Source: Stichopus chloronotus
Taxonomy: Eukaryota > Echinodermata > Holothuroidea > Aspidochirotida > Stichopodidae
Length of the DNA: 64,000 nt
Reading direction: 5' to 3'
Assembly (NCBI GenBank): GCA_021234535.1
Contig: CM037843.1
Span: 39,681,200 to 39,745,199 of the forward strand
Part shown: one piece after another, positions 22,360-34,739 of the stretch
Layout: each line of letters opens with the position of its first letter
Position numbering within the stretch: the first letter of the stretch is position 1
Translations under genes and position numbers: made by a program
The notes under the pieces: generated by a model
What the model was told of the DNA's origin: nothing
The model's database searches: none
The model's input: the letters and a program-made list of their open reading frames with translations, nothing else

Positions 22360-23065
22360 TTTTTGTGGGGGGGGGGGGGCAGAGATTATCTGAATTATGT
22401 TTGTGACTAATTAGCGACAATATCCAAGGGGAGCGCCACCATTAGTTGGCGCGGAGCGTACAAGAAACGTTTTGCTTTGCAAAAGCTCAAGATGGCCGGA
22501 AACGGCACTTCCCGTGTGTAATTGAACTGAATGTACCCAGCCTCGAAATATGGATATCATGTCTGCAATTCCTCAACTCATCTGAAAAGGAAAATCAATC
22601 TATTGCAAGTGGTAGTACATATCATGTTTTCGAGGTGGCACAAGAATCGCAATGAATTACGTTTATGTTTTTTATGAGTACTCGACAAATACTTTTTAAC
22701 ACATTGGCACATGGGTGCCTAGACTTTTTTTTGGGGGGGGGAGGGGTGGATTGTTTGCCTGAATTATGGGAATATGTAATAATTATTGACTAACTTTCAG
22801 GAGGGTACTATTAAGCGGTGCGACACCATTGGTTGCCGCGAGGGTCCAAGAAAAGTTTGACTTTTCAAACGCTTCAGATTACAGGAAACTTCACTTCCCG
22901 TGTGTAATTGAATTATATGCACCCAGCCTTCAGTATGGAAATCATGTCTGTAATTAATCATGTCTGCAATGAATCAATTCGCTTGGAAAGAACAATCAAT
23001 TTGTTAAAATTGGTTATACAAATCAGTCGTTCTTAGGTGATACAAGAATCACAACAAGCTACGCA
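22360..23065 (+). repeat. Two tandem copies of a ~370-bp repeat starting with a poly-G tract
   Basis: Each copy begins with a G-rich tract (13 G at 22367-22379; G-rich at 22732-22747). It then has 'gcc(g)aattatg'-like sequence, 'caccattngttg(g/c)cgcg', 'acttcccgtgtgtaattgaa', 'cccagcct' and 'atcatgtctg(c/t)aat'. A third diverged copy is at 58094-58325, and a fragment in the other orientation lies near 55850-55880. Confidence 0.7.
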
Positions 23066-26000
23066 TCCCCCTAAAACTCCCCCCCCCCCCCCCTCCGAGT
23101 GTGATTGAGAGTAATCTATTTCGATCAAACAGACAATCCACTTTGTTTCTCTTTTAAAGTTTTGATGAGAGCATTGTAAATACTGCAATGCTTTTACCAA
23201 AAGAATCAGGAACTTTTTAGAGCAGCATAAATCCATCCTTCGACCGTCGATTTGAACAATCACCTAAGAACTTTTCTTCCATATTTGGGTGTTTGATTGA
23301 TTACCTTGATTAAGTTATTAAATCAATAGGTGATGACTGGCTTTACTTTTATCCGGTGTTTGAAAGGAAATGTTTCTATGTCAAGATTTCATTCGAAACT
23401 TTCTTTCCAAATCAACCATTTGCTATGATGCAAGAGAGACATACCACACTTAATGACACTGGACCAAGAGATGAGTATCTTCCTTGAAACCTATACCTTA
23501 ACATTACCCATCCTATCAATTCCAAAGATTGATGAGGTCATATTTTACCAACATCAAAGTTCTTTCTCTTTTCGCATTGGATGCAACGTGTGACAATATC
23601 CGAAAAGTATACGTGCATTAGACAAATTTGCTGGGTTCCGTCGTACAGTCACGTATCAATCTTTGGTACGAAAGGGTAGAGAAAAAATACAAGAGTATAT
23701 GGACAGCATTTGAAAACAAAAGGACAGATTGAAGGCCTTATACCTAAGTCAATTCACTTGATGATAAGGCACACATTTGAGGAGTATTACAGCCAAGACA
23801 GGAAAAAAATATTTCTTAATTAATCAGGACAATTCATTGGACATGGTAGTGAACTGTAGTCAATAGAATAATTCCCAACAGACAGAGAGCAGTCATTTTC
23901 ATGACGTTAAAATATTCGACAGCCCATCTTCCATCCTCGATCACACATGTTTTGCCCATGGACATGAAACCTATCCCCCCCCCCCCCCCCCGCGCCATCT
24001 AACTCTAGAAAGTGTAGACATTTGATAGGCATACCTGAAAACTACTTTACGAGAACGATGTTATATATCATGACAGCATGAGTTGATAAGGATGGCCTGA
24101 GGCTACGAGGAATTGCAAAAAGTTGAAACGTCACTAAAACTGTGAAGAGGTCAGGCTGGAGGGACTCTCATTAAAGTGTAAGAGATACGGTATGTTGTGC
24201 ACATGAGCAGGCGCTTTCAGTGCAGGAACACAAAATAATAGTAAAAAATGTATGTAATCTCTTCTTTTTTTGAGGGGGGGGGGGGTAGTTTTCTCTTCAA
24301 CGCGACTGGCAACTGAACGTAATTTAACAAAACCGGAAGGAGAGCATCATCGGCGGCGTGTGTGTTCATCTTTTCCAAAGGATGGGAGGATGGGGATGAG
24401 GCTCAAGTGATGCCCATCATCATTCAGACAGAGTGTCTGATAGTGTTCATTCTTAACATTTTTTGTCCGAGGCTAATCACGCCGCCAGGCACTCATTAAC
24501 CATATTCTCTGCACTTCGCTCTTCTCCTCCTCAACCTCCACCACAATGAAGGGGGGGGGGGTGTCGCTTCGGTCTCACAGATTTAACTGAAACGCATTTT
24601 TTGCTGTTGATGAAAGCGACGTAAGAAAAGATTTTACCCCCATCTGCCTTACGACGCTATTCAACAGAGTTTCAGTACTTCAGTGAATGATCAAAACCTC
24701 CTGGTGGCAATGCTTTGACAGCATTTTGGTTATGGGCATCAATATAACATTGTGATAACTGGCTTACTTCAGTACTTTATAACATTAATTCCTGCTACAG
24801 TTTGTAACAAACAAAAGGGGGGAATATTTGTTGATCAAATTTCTTGATAAATGTTGAATTAGTCCTATGGGCTAATGACGTTTATCGTAAACATGTATTT
24901 GAAAATATACTCATCACCTGATTGCACCGTGATCGTGACACCGCGGAAGAATATATTTTTTTTTTCTTTTCGGTAAATTATTAAATATCATTACAGAATC
25001 TGGAAAGCATAATGCCCGAATACTACATATTGCTCTTTGTGATGTCTGTCTGTTCTTGTATTGTTTAATACCTGTCTTGCAGATGTATCAGTGAAAGTCG
25101 AGCAAGTCTTTTTTTTTTTTTTTAAATCCGTGAACAAAGCTTTGTTGTCTCTCTCGTATAATTACGGAGATCAACATTGTCGGACGAAACTAAATTTTTC
25201 GTTTTTATTAACTTTGAATTAACCGAGTTAACGATTAAGTTCGAAGTAACTGGCGTACAATACTTGTACATGGAGATACAAGGCTACAAGGAGGTACAAG
25301 GAGGTACAAGTGCATAGTTAGTGCTCAGCTACAAAGAAATCTGAAATGGGTAGATTCTGTGAGTGAAAATCACTCTAAATGAAAAGCGGTCCACCGGGGT
25401 GTACTTACACATATAGTGCCATCATGAACACGAAATAAGCAACAATTGGAAGGTTTATGTAAAACCACTTCAGTATTTATAGTATCTTACTAATATTTTG
25501 GATAATTTGCACTAAGTGTAGTAATGTCTAAACATTTCGAGTATTCAATGTAATGGTGTCGTAAGAGATTCTAAAACAAAGGAGCCAGTCTTGGAGATAC
25601 GTCCAGATTATATTCCGAACACAAGAGAGCCAAAAAAAAAAAAAAAGAAACTTTCCCTACATAACCACGAGGTCAACACTGGTCTATATGCAGTAACTAA
25701 AGTAGACAATGTACCTCTGTCTGCCTCAAACTTTGGTACTATTGTTGTATAGAGATGGTAATTCTACCCCACCGTACTCAAAAGGTCGTACAAAGTTCAG
25801 TCTTACGGTGTTTAACCCAGATTTATTTAACTTTTTCTTTATTTCCCTCAGACAGTCAAATTAGACAATAAAACATTAAAAATAGTAAACTTAGACCCTG
25901 TTCTCAGAAAGGGTGCGCAATCCTTTCGTGATTGGGTAGATCACGGATGGCAACCGCCTCACTCCGTTACGTAGGTCAACCATTTGACCTGTGATTGGTC

Positions 26001-26990
26001 AGTGTCAAAGTCTATCCCATGATCCTTAGCAGTTCGGCGTGGGTTGATCCATCGACCTCGCCATGCCGCTGACACTGGCTCTCTGGACATTGAACCCTAA
26101 GCTTTGTCGTTTCTCTGTACACTATGTAGGCCTCCGTCATCTCGTCTTTCCGTTTTCTCTTTCCCTTCATCATCCTCCTCTTTATTTTGCTTAATTTGTG
26201 TGTGCCAGTCGAATCAACAATAAATGGAACTTAAATCACTAAAAATCTCTTTCTTGGCTCTGACGTCTCTCTCGTTACATCTAATCCGTCGCTTGGGCAG
26301 TCATTCCACGACTGTGAACCCCTAAAACCCCTCATATTCTACATGGTGGTCGGTAAGGTCTACATGGTGGCATATTTTACACTATAGTTCACGGAAGTTA
26401 AGATCTCCGACAAATGTACCTCAATATTAGAATCATTCTGGAGATTATAAATTCTTATGTACCGAAATGAATTTAGAATGACCAGACCTCTAGAATGGTT
26501 AAACTGTTGCTAATAAACTTTCACTGCATAACCACATGTTTCCTCACCACAGGCCTACTCACTTCCATATACTGTTGGAAGTGAAAGAAAGGAAGCCGCT
26601 ACATGTTTATTCGCCTTTTAATTGAACGCCTCTTCTGATCAGCTTACTATTCAGAGAAGTAGGTCTCCATAACAACGATAAATTTGTCTGACGTGGGGAA
26701 AAAATAAAAGGACATTTTACTTGACTGCTGACTTGCCTTCAACAATTTCTTTGCCCTCTTGTGGTTCACTGAAGGAGTTTACATTTGCCTTAAGTACATG
26801 TTGGTTCTTTAACCGAATACCGTTCATTTCTTAAGCTGCACAGATTTAATATGAAAGAGGACATGTCAAGAGTGTCATGTCATACCTGCAGACATAAAAG
26901 CCCGAGAAATAACTTCAGCGATAACTTTGTGAAAATGTAACCCTGTTGTCCACCAAATCAGCAAGAGACCACAAAACTTTTATTTTTTTC
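23066..26990. other. Gene-free stretch
   Basis: No exon could be supported. It holds C/G homopolymers at 23079-23093, 23975-23991, 24274-24285 and 24551-24561. A segment at 24830-25060 is similar to one at 62330-62600 (shared 'ccgtgatc(g/c)tgacacc', 'taatgacgttta' and 'ttattaatatcatt'-like text). The 25900-26100 region is less AT-rich but has no recognisable frame. Confidence 0.5.
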
Positions 26991-26993
26991 GGT

Positions 26994-27137
26994 TTATTTC
27001 AGTGAGATAGTGATCTTACATGCATGCTTTTCACCAATGAATGGCGGATGTTTGTTGTCTTCACCGTCTGTAACTATATGCACTTCGGGCGAACTTTGGC
27101 GCCTTTCTTCCCAATCGATGATTCCCCGTCCTATCAT
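26994..27137 (-). CDS. Weak candidate terminal exon / small ORF
   Basis: On the - strand a frame open from 27161 reads WRVLDDMIGRGIIDWEE..., then HIVTDGEDNKHPPF..., and stops TAA at 26994-26996. An AATAAA overlaps the stop (26998-26993). The ATG at 27137 gives 47 residues. The charged, ordered composition looks more protein-like than the opposite-strand frame. An AG before 'agtcctt' could be a splice acceptor. The family is not recognised and no partner exon was found. Confidence 0.25.
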   Translation of the reverse strand: MIGRGIIDWEERRQSSPEVHIVTDGEDNKHPPFIGEKHACKITISLK

Positions 27138-30100
27138 GTCGTCAAGGACTCTCCAATCGTGTTATAAAGCTAGAGTAATACTGGAATATAACATTTTCAT
27201 CAGGGTGTACTGGAACAAACTCTTCGACAAATTTGGATATCGGGGTCGTGTTCTTGACTGTAAACTGATAGTGGAATGCAAACCCAAGGGTGTATTTTTT
27301 TGTTTTTGTTTTTTGCCACTGTTGTTGGTGGGACAGGTCAGATAAGTTTCGTAGTTCCTGATGTTTTACTTCATATGTTTCGTGTCATCTTTCCATCTTT
27401 GACTCTCCACGTACTTCACCAGATGCTAGTGAACGGTATACTCTTTTTAGTTTAGTCTAACAAATGAATGTTAGCCTCAATTCCTAACTTGGTTAATCAT
27501 TTGGAATAATCTTTTCCTTTCGTCCGGGCAACCTTTTAATTTTGAATGTTACCAGAATCAGAAGAAATGCTTACAATTACAAAAAAGAGAGAAATACAAC
27601 TAATGCCATGATAGTTTGGAGATGCCTAAATGTTAGCAGGGAGGTGCAATTGAGAAGGGAGATACAATAGAAACTCCTTCCTTTGAAGTACCCTCAAATC
27701 ACCTCTTTTGTTCACCCCTTACAGATTCAATGTCATTAAAAGGTATTAGGAACTTAATGTAAAAGGTCCACGTTATCTATTCCCTTCTAAATTACAAATC
27801 GGAAAAGTTTGTACACAGCTAGACCACTGCCAGTCGATGTTGTGTAACTTGTTGAACATGGATACACCCTCTGCAAACTTGCGAAAGTTAGGGCAAAATG
27901 GTAAAATGCTTCAGTAAAATATAGTCTTATGACCGTTTTCGTCATTTGCCTATGGCAACCGTCTACGTCTTATTCTTATAAACCAGTCTGTCTTGATTCT
28001 AAAGAGATAACCGGTCGTTTTGATTTTTGAGACAGTGGTTCTGAGTTGAATGTCGGCAACGAACCTCCCCTGCAGATGAAGCACATTGAGGTTAATACGA
28101 CTTTTGCCACTGTACTGTAAATATCAAATGGCATTTTGGGTCAACAGAGTAAAATCGTTGAAACATTGAATATTTCCCTGTCTCAAGAATAAAAGCTTGA
28201 AAAGGTATGGTACATGGATTGACCTCACTGGTTTCAAGTAGATTTCTGATTTTCAAAACTCAAGTGCCGCGTAAGATCAGCAGGGATCAACTAACGATAC
28301 TATATAATATATCAAGGAGGAACACTTGGAGAGATTTCGTATTTCTTACTTGTTGGTGGGTCCAACTGAGCACAAAAATTAAAAATGTTTTTCATTGAGA
28401 AAAAAGGTTCCCCTAGGGCAGAAATAAATCGTCAAGACATTGTGAACAAAATACCTCAACAGAGAAAACTAGAAGGGGTAGTGTGTGTGATTTACAGGTA
28501 GACTTCATTGAGTGCAAAATGCCAAATGTATGTGATTGAATATCAACAGCTTTTGATGTCTTTGGTGGTTGAATTGAGTCAGTTATTCTTACGAAAGTTC
28601 AATTGTAGTATCATGTAAGCATCTTGCATCCCGTTTGGTGGAACAAAGAAAAACATTTCCGAATGTTTTGATTAAAACTTAAGCCCATCTACACACTCTC
28701 ATAACTTGCAGGCTTGTCACACTTAACAGAAGATCAAAATTCGACCAGGAAGAATTCATATAGCAATTCCACTAAACATTTGCCAAAAGAAGGATGATGA
28801 TGCATTTCTTCTCCAAAGAATAATTTAAAGCAAAATTATTTTTCAAATTACATTCTCAAAACGAATCCAAACTCACATGGGAATTTCAAAGCATGGTAGA
28901 CAATATCCTACAAGAATCGATGTGAAAGTTCTAATCCTTTGATACTTTCTGAGATCAACTTAGCAGGAACAGTATTGACAGAGACGGGGTGCACTGACTG
29001 AGACTATGAAGAAATAGATATAGTTTCATGCTTGTCATAAAAACATACTAAGTGTGACCGCGCTGACACATATTTTGTTGTTTTAGTGAACTTTCATCAA
29101 CGAGTCGAAAGTCAAAGTTTGTAGAAGAAATTCATTCCCACTTGTTATTCCTCTTGGACATGACTACCTTCTAAAGGTTACTGTGCTTATCTCTAACATC
29201 GAGTTCATAGGAGAACCTACTCCTGAGGTTTTCGTGAGTCAGTAGGCTTTATTGTGAAGACAAAAATAATTAAAGATATTACTCACACCAGAAAAATACC
29301 AAAGGTACTTGGCAAAAAAAATTCTGTTTATGACAAGGTATAATTGCTCTGTCGGCTGCTTATTTGCAATGAATCTATTAAAAAATTGATTTCGTTTCAA
29401 GAGTGTCACTTTTGAAGCCAAAAATAATCTTCTTATCTTCCTATAGAGGCTCTCGATCACACTAAGTAAAGGTATAAAATAAAAATTAAGAGAAAAGCAT
29501 AAACAATTTGACAATATAAAATGAAAGAAAGTATTTAACTTCACACAGTAGCATATAGAACATTTGAACAAAGTTAAGTGGTAAATACAAACAAAACACA
29601 ATTAAAAGACATGAACAATAGCATACACGCATACTTTGATGATCAGCTCTCTCGTACTTTGTTTACACCTAATTAACAAGTAGGCAATCCACGGAGTTGC
29701 AGATCTCATCCCTGTCGTTTTGCATACCCATTCTCCCTAAGTACGCTGATTTGTATATTCCATCAGTGATTCAGATTATTGGTTGTGGCTAGAAGTCCTG
29801 AATATTCAGGTTACTTGATGATATACCACTGCAATACACGACGTAACGCACACCGCGCAATACACCGTGAAACGGCACAAACACATCAATGAGCGTACCA
29901 ATGCGCCTAGATATTTATCGTGCGTCAAAAGTATACCCAGAAAACGTCAGAGGTTTCCTCATATCGGCACGCCCCGAGACTATGGAGCCTTTGAGTGCGC
30001 CTGAAAAGGGCGCTATGCGTGGCTCAGTATTTTCTTCACAGTGCGTAAACATCTCGAGCACTTGAACAATTTTGCAGTAGATCTATATATGTATACGTTG

Positions 30101-30179
30101 TAAACATAAACTGAGGGAAGTTATTATCAACGCACGGGATATTACATCTCTACCAGACGTAAATACTCAGCCCAGAACA

Positions 30180-31290
30180 TGATTGCATAGGTTGACTTAC
30201 CGTGTCACATTCATGGATAGGGAATATGTAAAAGTTATGTTGACACCATGTACTACCACCACCTAACACTGTATTTTCCGTTACAGTAATCACGACCTTT
30301 GCCCTTGACCTGTGACGTCATCAGTAGGGTGGACCCTACATCTCATACATCTACATCCTTCATTTACCCACCGACGAAATTTGTTTAAGTTAATCCGACT
30401 TGTCGTCTAGGAGGAGATCATGACATACTTTTTAGAGCATTTTTGCCGATTTAACGTTTAATCACTTGACTTTTTACCCGGTGACGTCATCAATATTTAA
30501 AAAAACATTCTCCTATTGTCTACATTTTTATTTATGGCGGTTTTATCACTCTAAGATATTAACCCATTGATATAATGTTAAAAATCCGTTTTTCGTTTTC
30601 ATGACCTGCGACCTTTGACCTATGATGTAATTGAGTAGGGCGGACACTAAAAGACATACCCGAACACCTACCCACAAAGTTTGAAGTTTATCTGACTTAC
30701 CATCTGGGAGGACATACTTGTTAGAGCATTTTTATCAATTCGACCTTTAATCACATGAGCTTTGACCTGGTGACGTCATCAACATTTTTAAAATTCTCGT
30801 AATACTTGCTTTCTCTATATGGTAATTTTACAACTCTAGAATATTCACACACTGAGATAATGCTAAAATGTGTTTTTCGTTGTCATGACATTTTACCTTT
30901 GACGTCATCGTTCAGGCGGACACTATACCACATACTCAGGCACCTACCCACCAAGTTTGAGGTTCTTCCGACTTACCGTCTTGGAGGAGATAGTGAAACA
31001 AGTTCGGTTCTACACACACACACACACACACGCACACACACACACACACATAAGACAGTCAATCTTGAGAGGACCGGAGGAATCTATTGAATTTTCTACA
31101 GAGGACCTAAAATATATTGTTTCGGTCCTCGATCCCACCCGAAAACAAGGGCATACACACACAAACACACATATGGACACACCTTCTCATCCCCTAACCC
31201 CATTGGGTAATTCCAATCCATGTCATTTGTATTCCATGAGGTACCCCCACATAAGGACTACTGACCCACCAGGTTTCGCTTGAATACTAC
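30180..31290 (+). repeat. Diverged tandem units of the dispersed repeat family
   Basis: The landmark '(a)gggcggac(a/c)c' recurs near 30326, 30635 and 30914, so units are about 280-310 bases. Each unit continues with 'cacctacccac(c/a)aa', 'gtttgaagtttatctgactt', 'gaggagat(c/a)', 'tttttagagca' and 'ttgacctggtgacgtcatca'. It is the longest copy in this window. A (CA)n tract interrupts it at 31012-31050. Confidence 0.75.
31012..31050 (+). repeat. (CA)n microsatellite
   Basis: An almost pure CA/AC dinucleotide run with one CG interruption, inside the dispersed repeat. Confidence 0.95.
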
Positions 31291-32286
31291 AAGGGGTGTA
31301 CGGTGGGCTACCATGTAGGCTAAGTGTCATTTTTGGCGACTTTAACCGCTCAAGTAATTTCCTCCCTGATACTACGCAGAATGATGAGATACATGAAAGA
31401 TTTAACAAGTTTGCACTTGCCATGTCATTATTTGTGTATTTATATTCAACCATATGGACCAAACGATGAAATGCTTGAAACTGAGAAAATTCTCCTTCCC
31501 ATTTTATCTACAGCAGAAACATTGGAGTAGGATAACATACAGCAAGTTGACAAGTCCAGAGAGTTCCTCCCTGACAAGACACAAAATCCCAAACTTACAG
31601 TATCTATACAGGTAACTCCGTGGTACACGTTGCAAGTATAGTACACTGGTGTTCCCCGTGTTGTTATATGGGCTGATGATTTGTTGTAAGTCATAATTCT
31701 AAGAATCCAAAGTAGCAGAGAAACAGGAAGTAGAAAACAGGATACCCTCTAAATCCACCCCATCGTAGATTTATCAAATCTTAATTGTAAGTAATGTAAT
31801 AATATTGAGATCATTGACTCAGTTAATGATTTCTGCAATACGCAATTGATCATATCACAGTTGTCAGTGATTAGACGTCTAATTAATATCCCATGTAACG
31901 TCTTTTCGTGATAATCATACCAACGTGATATATACCAACAGGATAACGTCACGAAAAATAACGTCAAATTGAGAGTATGAGTTATGCAAATTGGAAGGTC
32001 CTGTTTTCCAGTTTTCTCACATGACATGATTTATTGAGCAAGAACTGGTTGTCTTAAGTTATGCATGCAGATGAAATACTTCCAAAAAGAGTGTAATTTT
32101 TTTTTAATTTATGCAAGCCTTTGAAAACATAAAGGTGAGCACTGAAATTTGGTAATGGAGGGAAGTTCGTATAAATAAATGTATCGAAGGCTGATGTCAC
32201 TAATGTCACTTACACTCTAATGTCACTTAAACTGTCTTGACGGAGAAAAAAATGCTAATAGAAGAGGTGTGATACTCGATACTCTA

Positions 32287-32452
32287 AAAAGTAATAATAA
32301 TAATGATGAAAACAATAATAATGGTAGTTAATAATAATGATAATATTAATGATAAATAATAATAATGATACTAACAATGATGATGACTATAATAATAATA
32401 ATAATGATGGTGATGATGATAGTGATAATAATAATAATAACTATAATAATAA
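32287..32452 (+). repeat. Imperfect AAT/GAT trinucleotide tract
   Basis: About 165 bases built mostly of ATA/AAT and TGA/GAT triplets with interruptions. All frames are low complexity, so it is non-coding. Confidence 0.9.
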
Positions 32453-32980
32453 TACATGGGTACTCTGAGGCGAGATGACGTCAAATTGAAAACACGGTGT
32501 GTCAAAATTTCTGTAGGGTAGAATAAGAGTCGTTTGGGGTCATGAATACATCCTCTACAATTTAGTTCTTTTCTCTTGTTGCATTAAGGCTGTAATCGTT
32601 TATATTGCGAACCACATTAGTCGCTGCTTACATGGCAATAACAACTGATTTCAAGCGTGTGGCCTAAATAAGTGAAATGATTCTGTCTAGGGTGAGCTTC
32701 TCATACAGACTAAAGACATACGTACGTGGCCTATCATTGAGCGACCCGCGCGTGGTATCCGTAGCTACATTTTCTTAGTTACTGTTCAATAACATCAACC
32801 TCACTTCGAGGCGTGTCACTGTTTGATTTCCTTTCATTAGCGACATGCATGCAGAGATAAATTCTTGCATGTCGATAAGCACATGTCACTTTTACGTGAC
32901 ATGAATATTCAGAAACGTCAAAAGTTTGTAGCGACCCCCCCCCCCTCATGGTGATGCTTCCTTGCACTCACCGATTGCAT

Positions 32981-34738
32981 TCAAAACTGTAAGATATTAT
33001 TGAAAGATGAAGAAACTGATGTCTCATTGATTAATGTTTCTGTCCTCTTTTCACATCGACTAGCATATTCGCTTTGAAGATGTCCGTATTTCTTTGAATT
33101 AACCATCGCAAATCTTTCACATCTTTGCTTTCGTTTCTGAGACGATGACTTACAGTTAATGGCATTCCTCATTCCAAGATGAAACTCCTTGTTTCTCCTG
33201 GCGTAGATAATCGGATTGACCATTGAATTTGCTAAAGCGAAATATTCGCAAATCGTTTGCACCACGAACAAGGTGACGTCGTCGTAGGTAGAATAAACCT
33301 CGTAGAGGAACTGGAAACTCGTCGGCAACCAACATATACCGAATGCGCCAACGACGATTGCCATGGTTACCAAACCTCTGCTTCGCGCCTTCGCGTCTCT
33401 CTTGCTGTTGTCGCTGATAGATTTTGCAGTGGCCAGCTGATAGTGATTGTGTCTGCGTTGCATCACACGATGAAGTAAAATAACATACATACAGAGAATC
33501 CCAACGAAGTATACTGGAAAGAAAATCCCTGTACCCACTAACACCGCAGCTACGTCATTATCCCCTATGTGGTCGCCATCACAAACCCATTGGTCATTTT
33601 TGTCAGCTGGTATAAAGATTAGCGAAAATCCAAACGATACACTGCCAAGCCATATGACGAAGAGTGAAATTTTTGCTCGTAAAGGAGTAACAATGGTCAA
33701 ATAACGGAGTGGGCAGTAGACTGAAACTACTCTGAAGAAAAAGAAAATAAAGGGATGTAAGAGACATGTTTTATTGCCAATACAAAACTGTATTACCCTT
33801 CTCAGACACATTCGATGATACATTCCCTTTAAACATATTAAATTTTGTAAGACTACATGTCAGAGTGGTAATGGAGTCGCCTTGGTCTATACCCCCAAAA
33901 CAGGTTAAATGAACTGTTGTAGTGTTTACAAATCTACTTCCATGTAATCACAATGTAGTACAATAACTGAAACACGAACATGGTTCCTTAAAGTTCTCCC
34001 AAATGATTGGTACTCATGCGCAACCCAATGTGAAAACTGTCCAGACAAGGACTGCATCATTTAATGATAAAGAAAATTAGTATACATGACATCTATATAG
34101 TTGTAAAGGTAGCCCGCTGACCTTTAATTTAATTTATAGGCCTAGTCATTACCAGAATGTCTCGATACTTGAAGATTTAATACAGTGATGTATCACTTCC
34201 TTCGACCTACGCACTGAACATTCTATATTTGACCAACCTGGTACAAATAGCATAATTCACGGGGAATAATACTTCCAGTAATTTTAAATTCGTTGTTTTA
34301 TAAACAAGACAGACCTAACTCCAAACATGGCGAGACTTGGCATAATTTTTCTCACCTGTCGATAGTGATAGCACTGACGTGACAAATCGAAGAAACACCG
34401 AAGACAAATGCAGGTAAAAAGAAGTTAAACCTAGAGATTTCGTAACAAGTTGCAGGACTTTTCATCAACCGTGCAGCCAAGATCAACGGTAAGGCAAAGA
34501 GACCGGTGAAAAGGTCTGTCACCGCGAGGCTAAGCAAGAAATAATTTGACACTTTCCTCAGTCTAGCGTTTCTTGCGAAGGCTAATATGACTAACAGGTT
34601 TCCCATCAAAATTCCGACGAAAATGGGCATATAAATGAGCAGGTAAACCAAGGTGACGATTGGGCTAAACGCCAGATTGACCGACGAATGTCCAGTTTGA
34701 TTATGACGATCAGTCTCAGAAGAATTAAAAGGAAGCAT
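32981..34738 (-). CDS. Class A (rhodopsin-family) GPCR, adenosine-receptor-like
   Basis: Two exons on the - strand: 34738-34356 and 33731-32981. The GT-AG intron of 624 bp splits the Arg codon of the DRY-type motif in phase 2. The product is 377 residues with two N-glycosylation sequons near the N-terminus (N5, N13). TM1 has GNLLVILAF; TM2 has LSLAVTDLF. C98 before TM3 can pair with the Cys of WVCDGD in ECL2. TM3 ends I-D-R-V in place of DRY. ICL2 PLRYLTIVTPLRAK and the single intron at this point recall adenosine receptors. TM6 has CWLP; TM7 has NSMVNPIIYA with a basic helix 8. The C-tail is Ser/Lys-rich. It is a plasma membrane receptor, ligand unknown; an adenosine or aminergic-like orphan is plausible. 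No other gene is close. A - strand AATAAA near 32028 is the nearest clear poly(A) signal seen. Confidence 0.88.
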
Positions 34739-34739
34739 A

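Larger units (their letters stand above)
27170..32980. other. Gene-free stretch with repeats
   Basis: No supported exon. 29239-29601 (-) is an AT-rich open frame that looks like chance. 29830-30060 is locally CpG-rich. 30180-31290 is the dispersed repeat, with a CA microsatellite. 31320-31615 has two short protein-like snatches sharing F-L-P-D-x-T-Q-N, perhaps a relic. 32287-32452 is an AAT/GAT-type microsatellite. Confidence 0.5.

Noticed and set aside
29239..29601. 120-codon - strand open frame
   Set aside because: Very AT-rich, rich in Phe/Leu/Ile/Asn/Lys, with no domain and no splice context. Likely chance.
30806..31283. Open frames with His-Thr runs
   Set aside because: They run through the CA microsatellite and the dispersed repeat.
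31320..31615. Possible retroelement endonuclease (GDFN-like words) with repeated F-L-P-D-x-T-Q-N
   Set aside because: The stretches are too short and in different frames; no further domain motif supports a retroelement call.
33257..33478. + strand open frame opposite the GPCR
   Set aside because: Shadow of the GPCR exon on the other strand.
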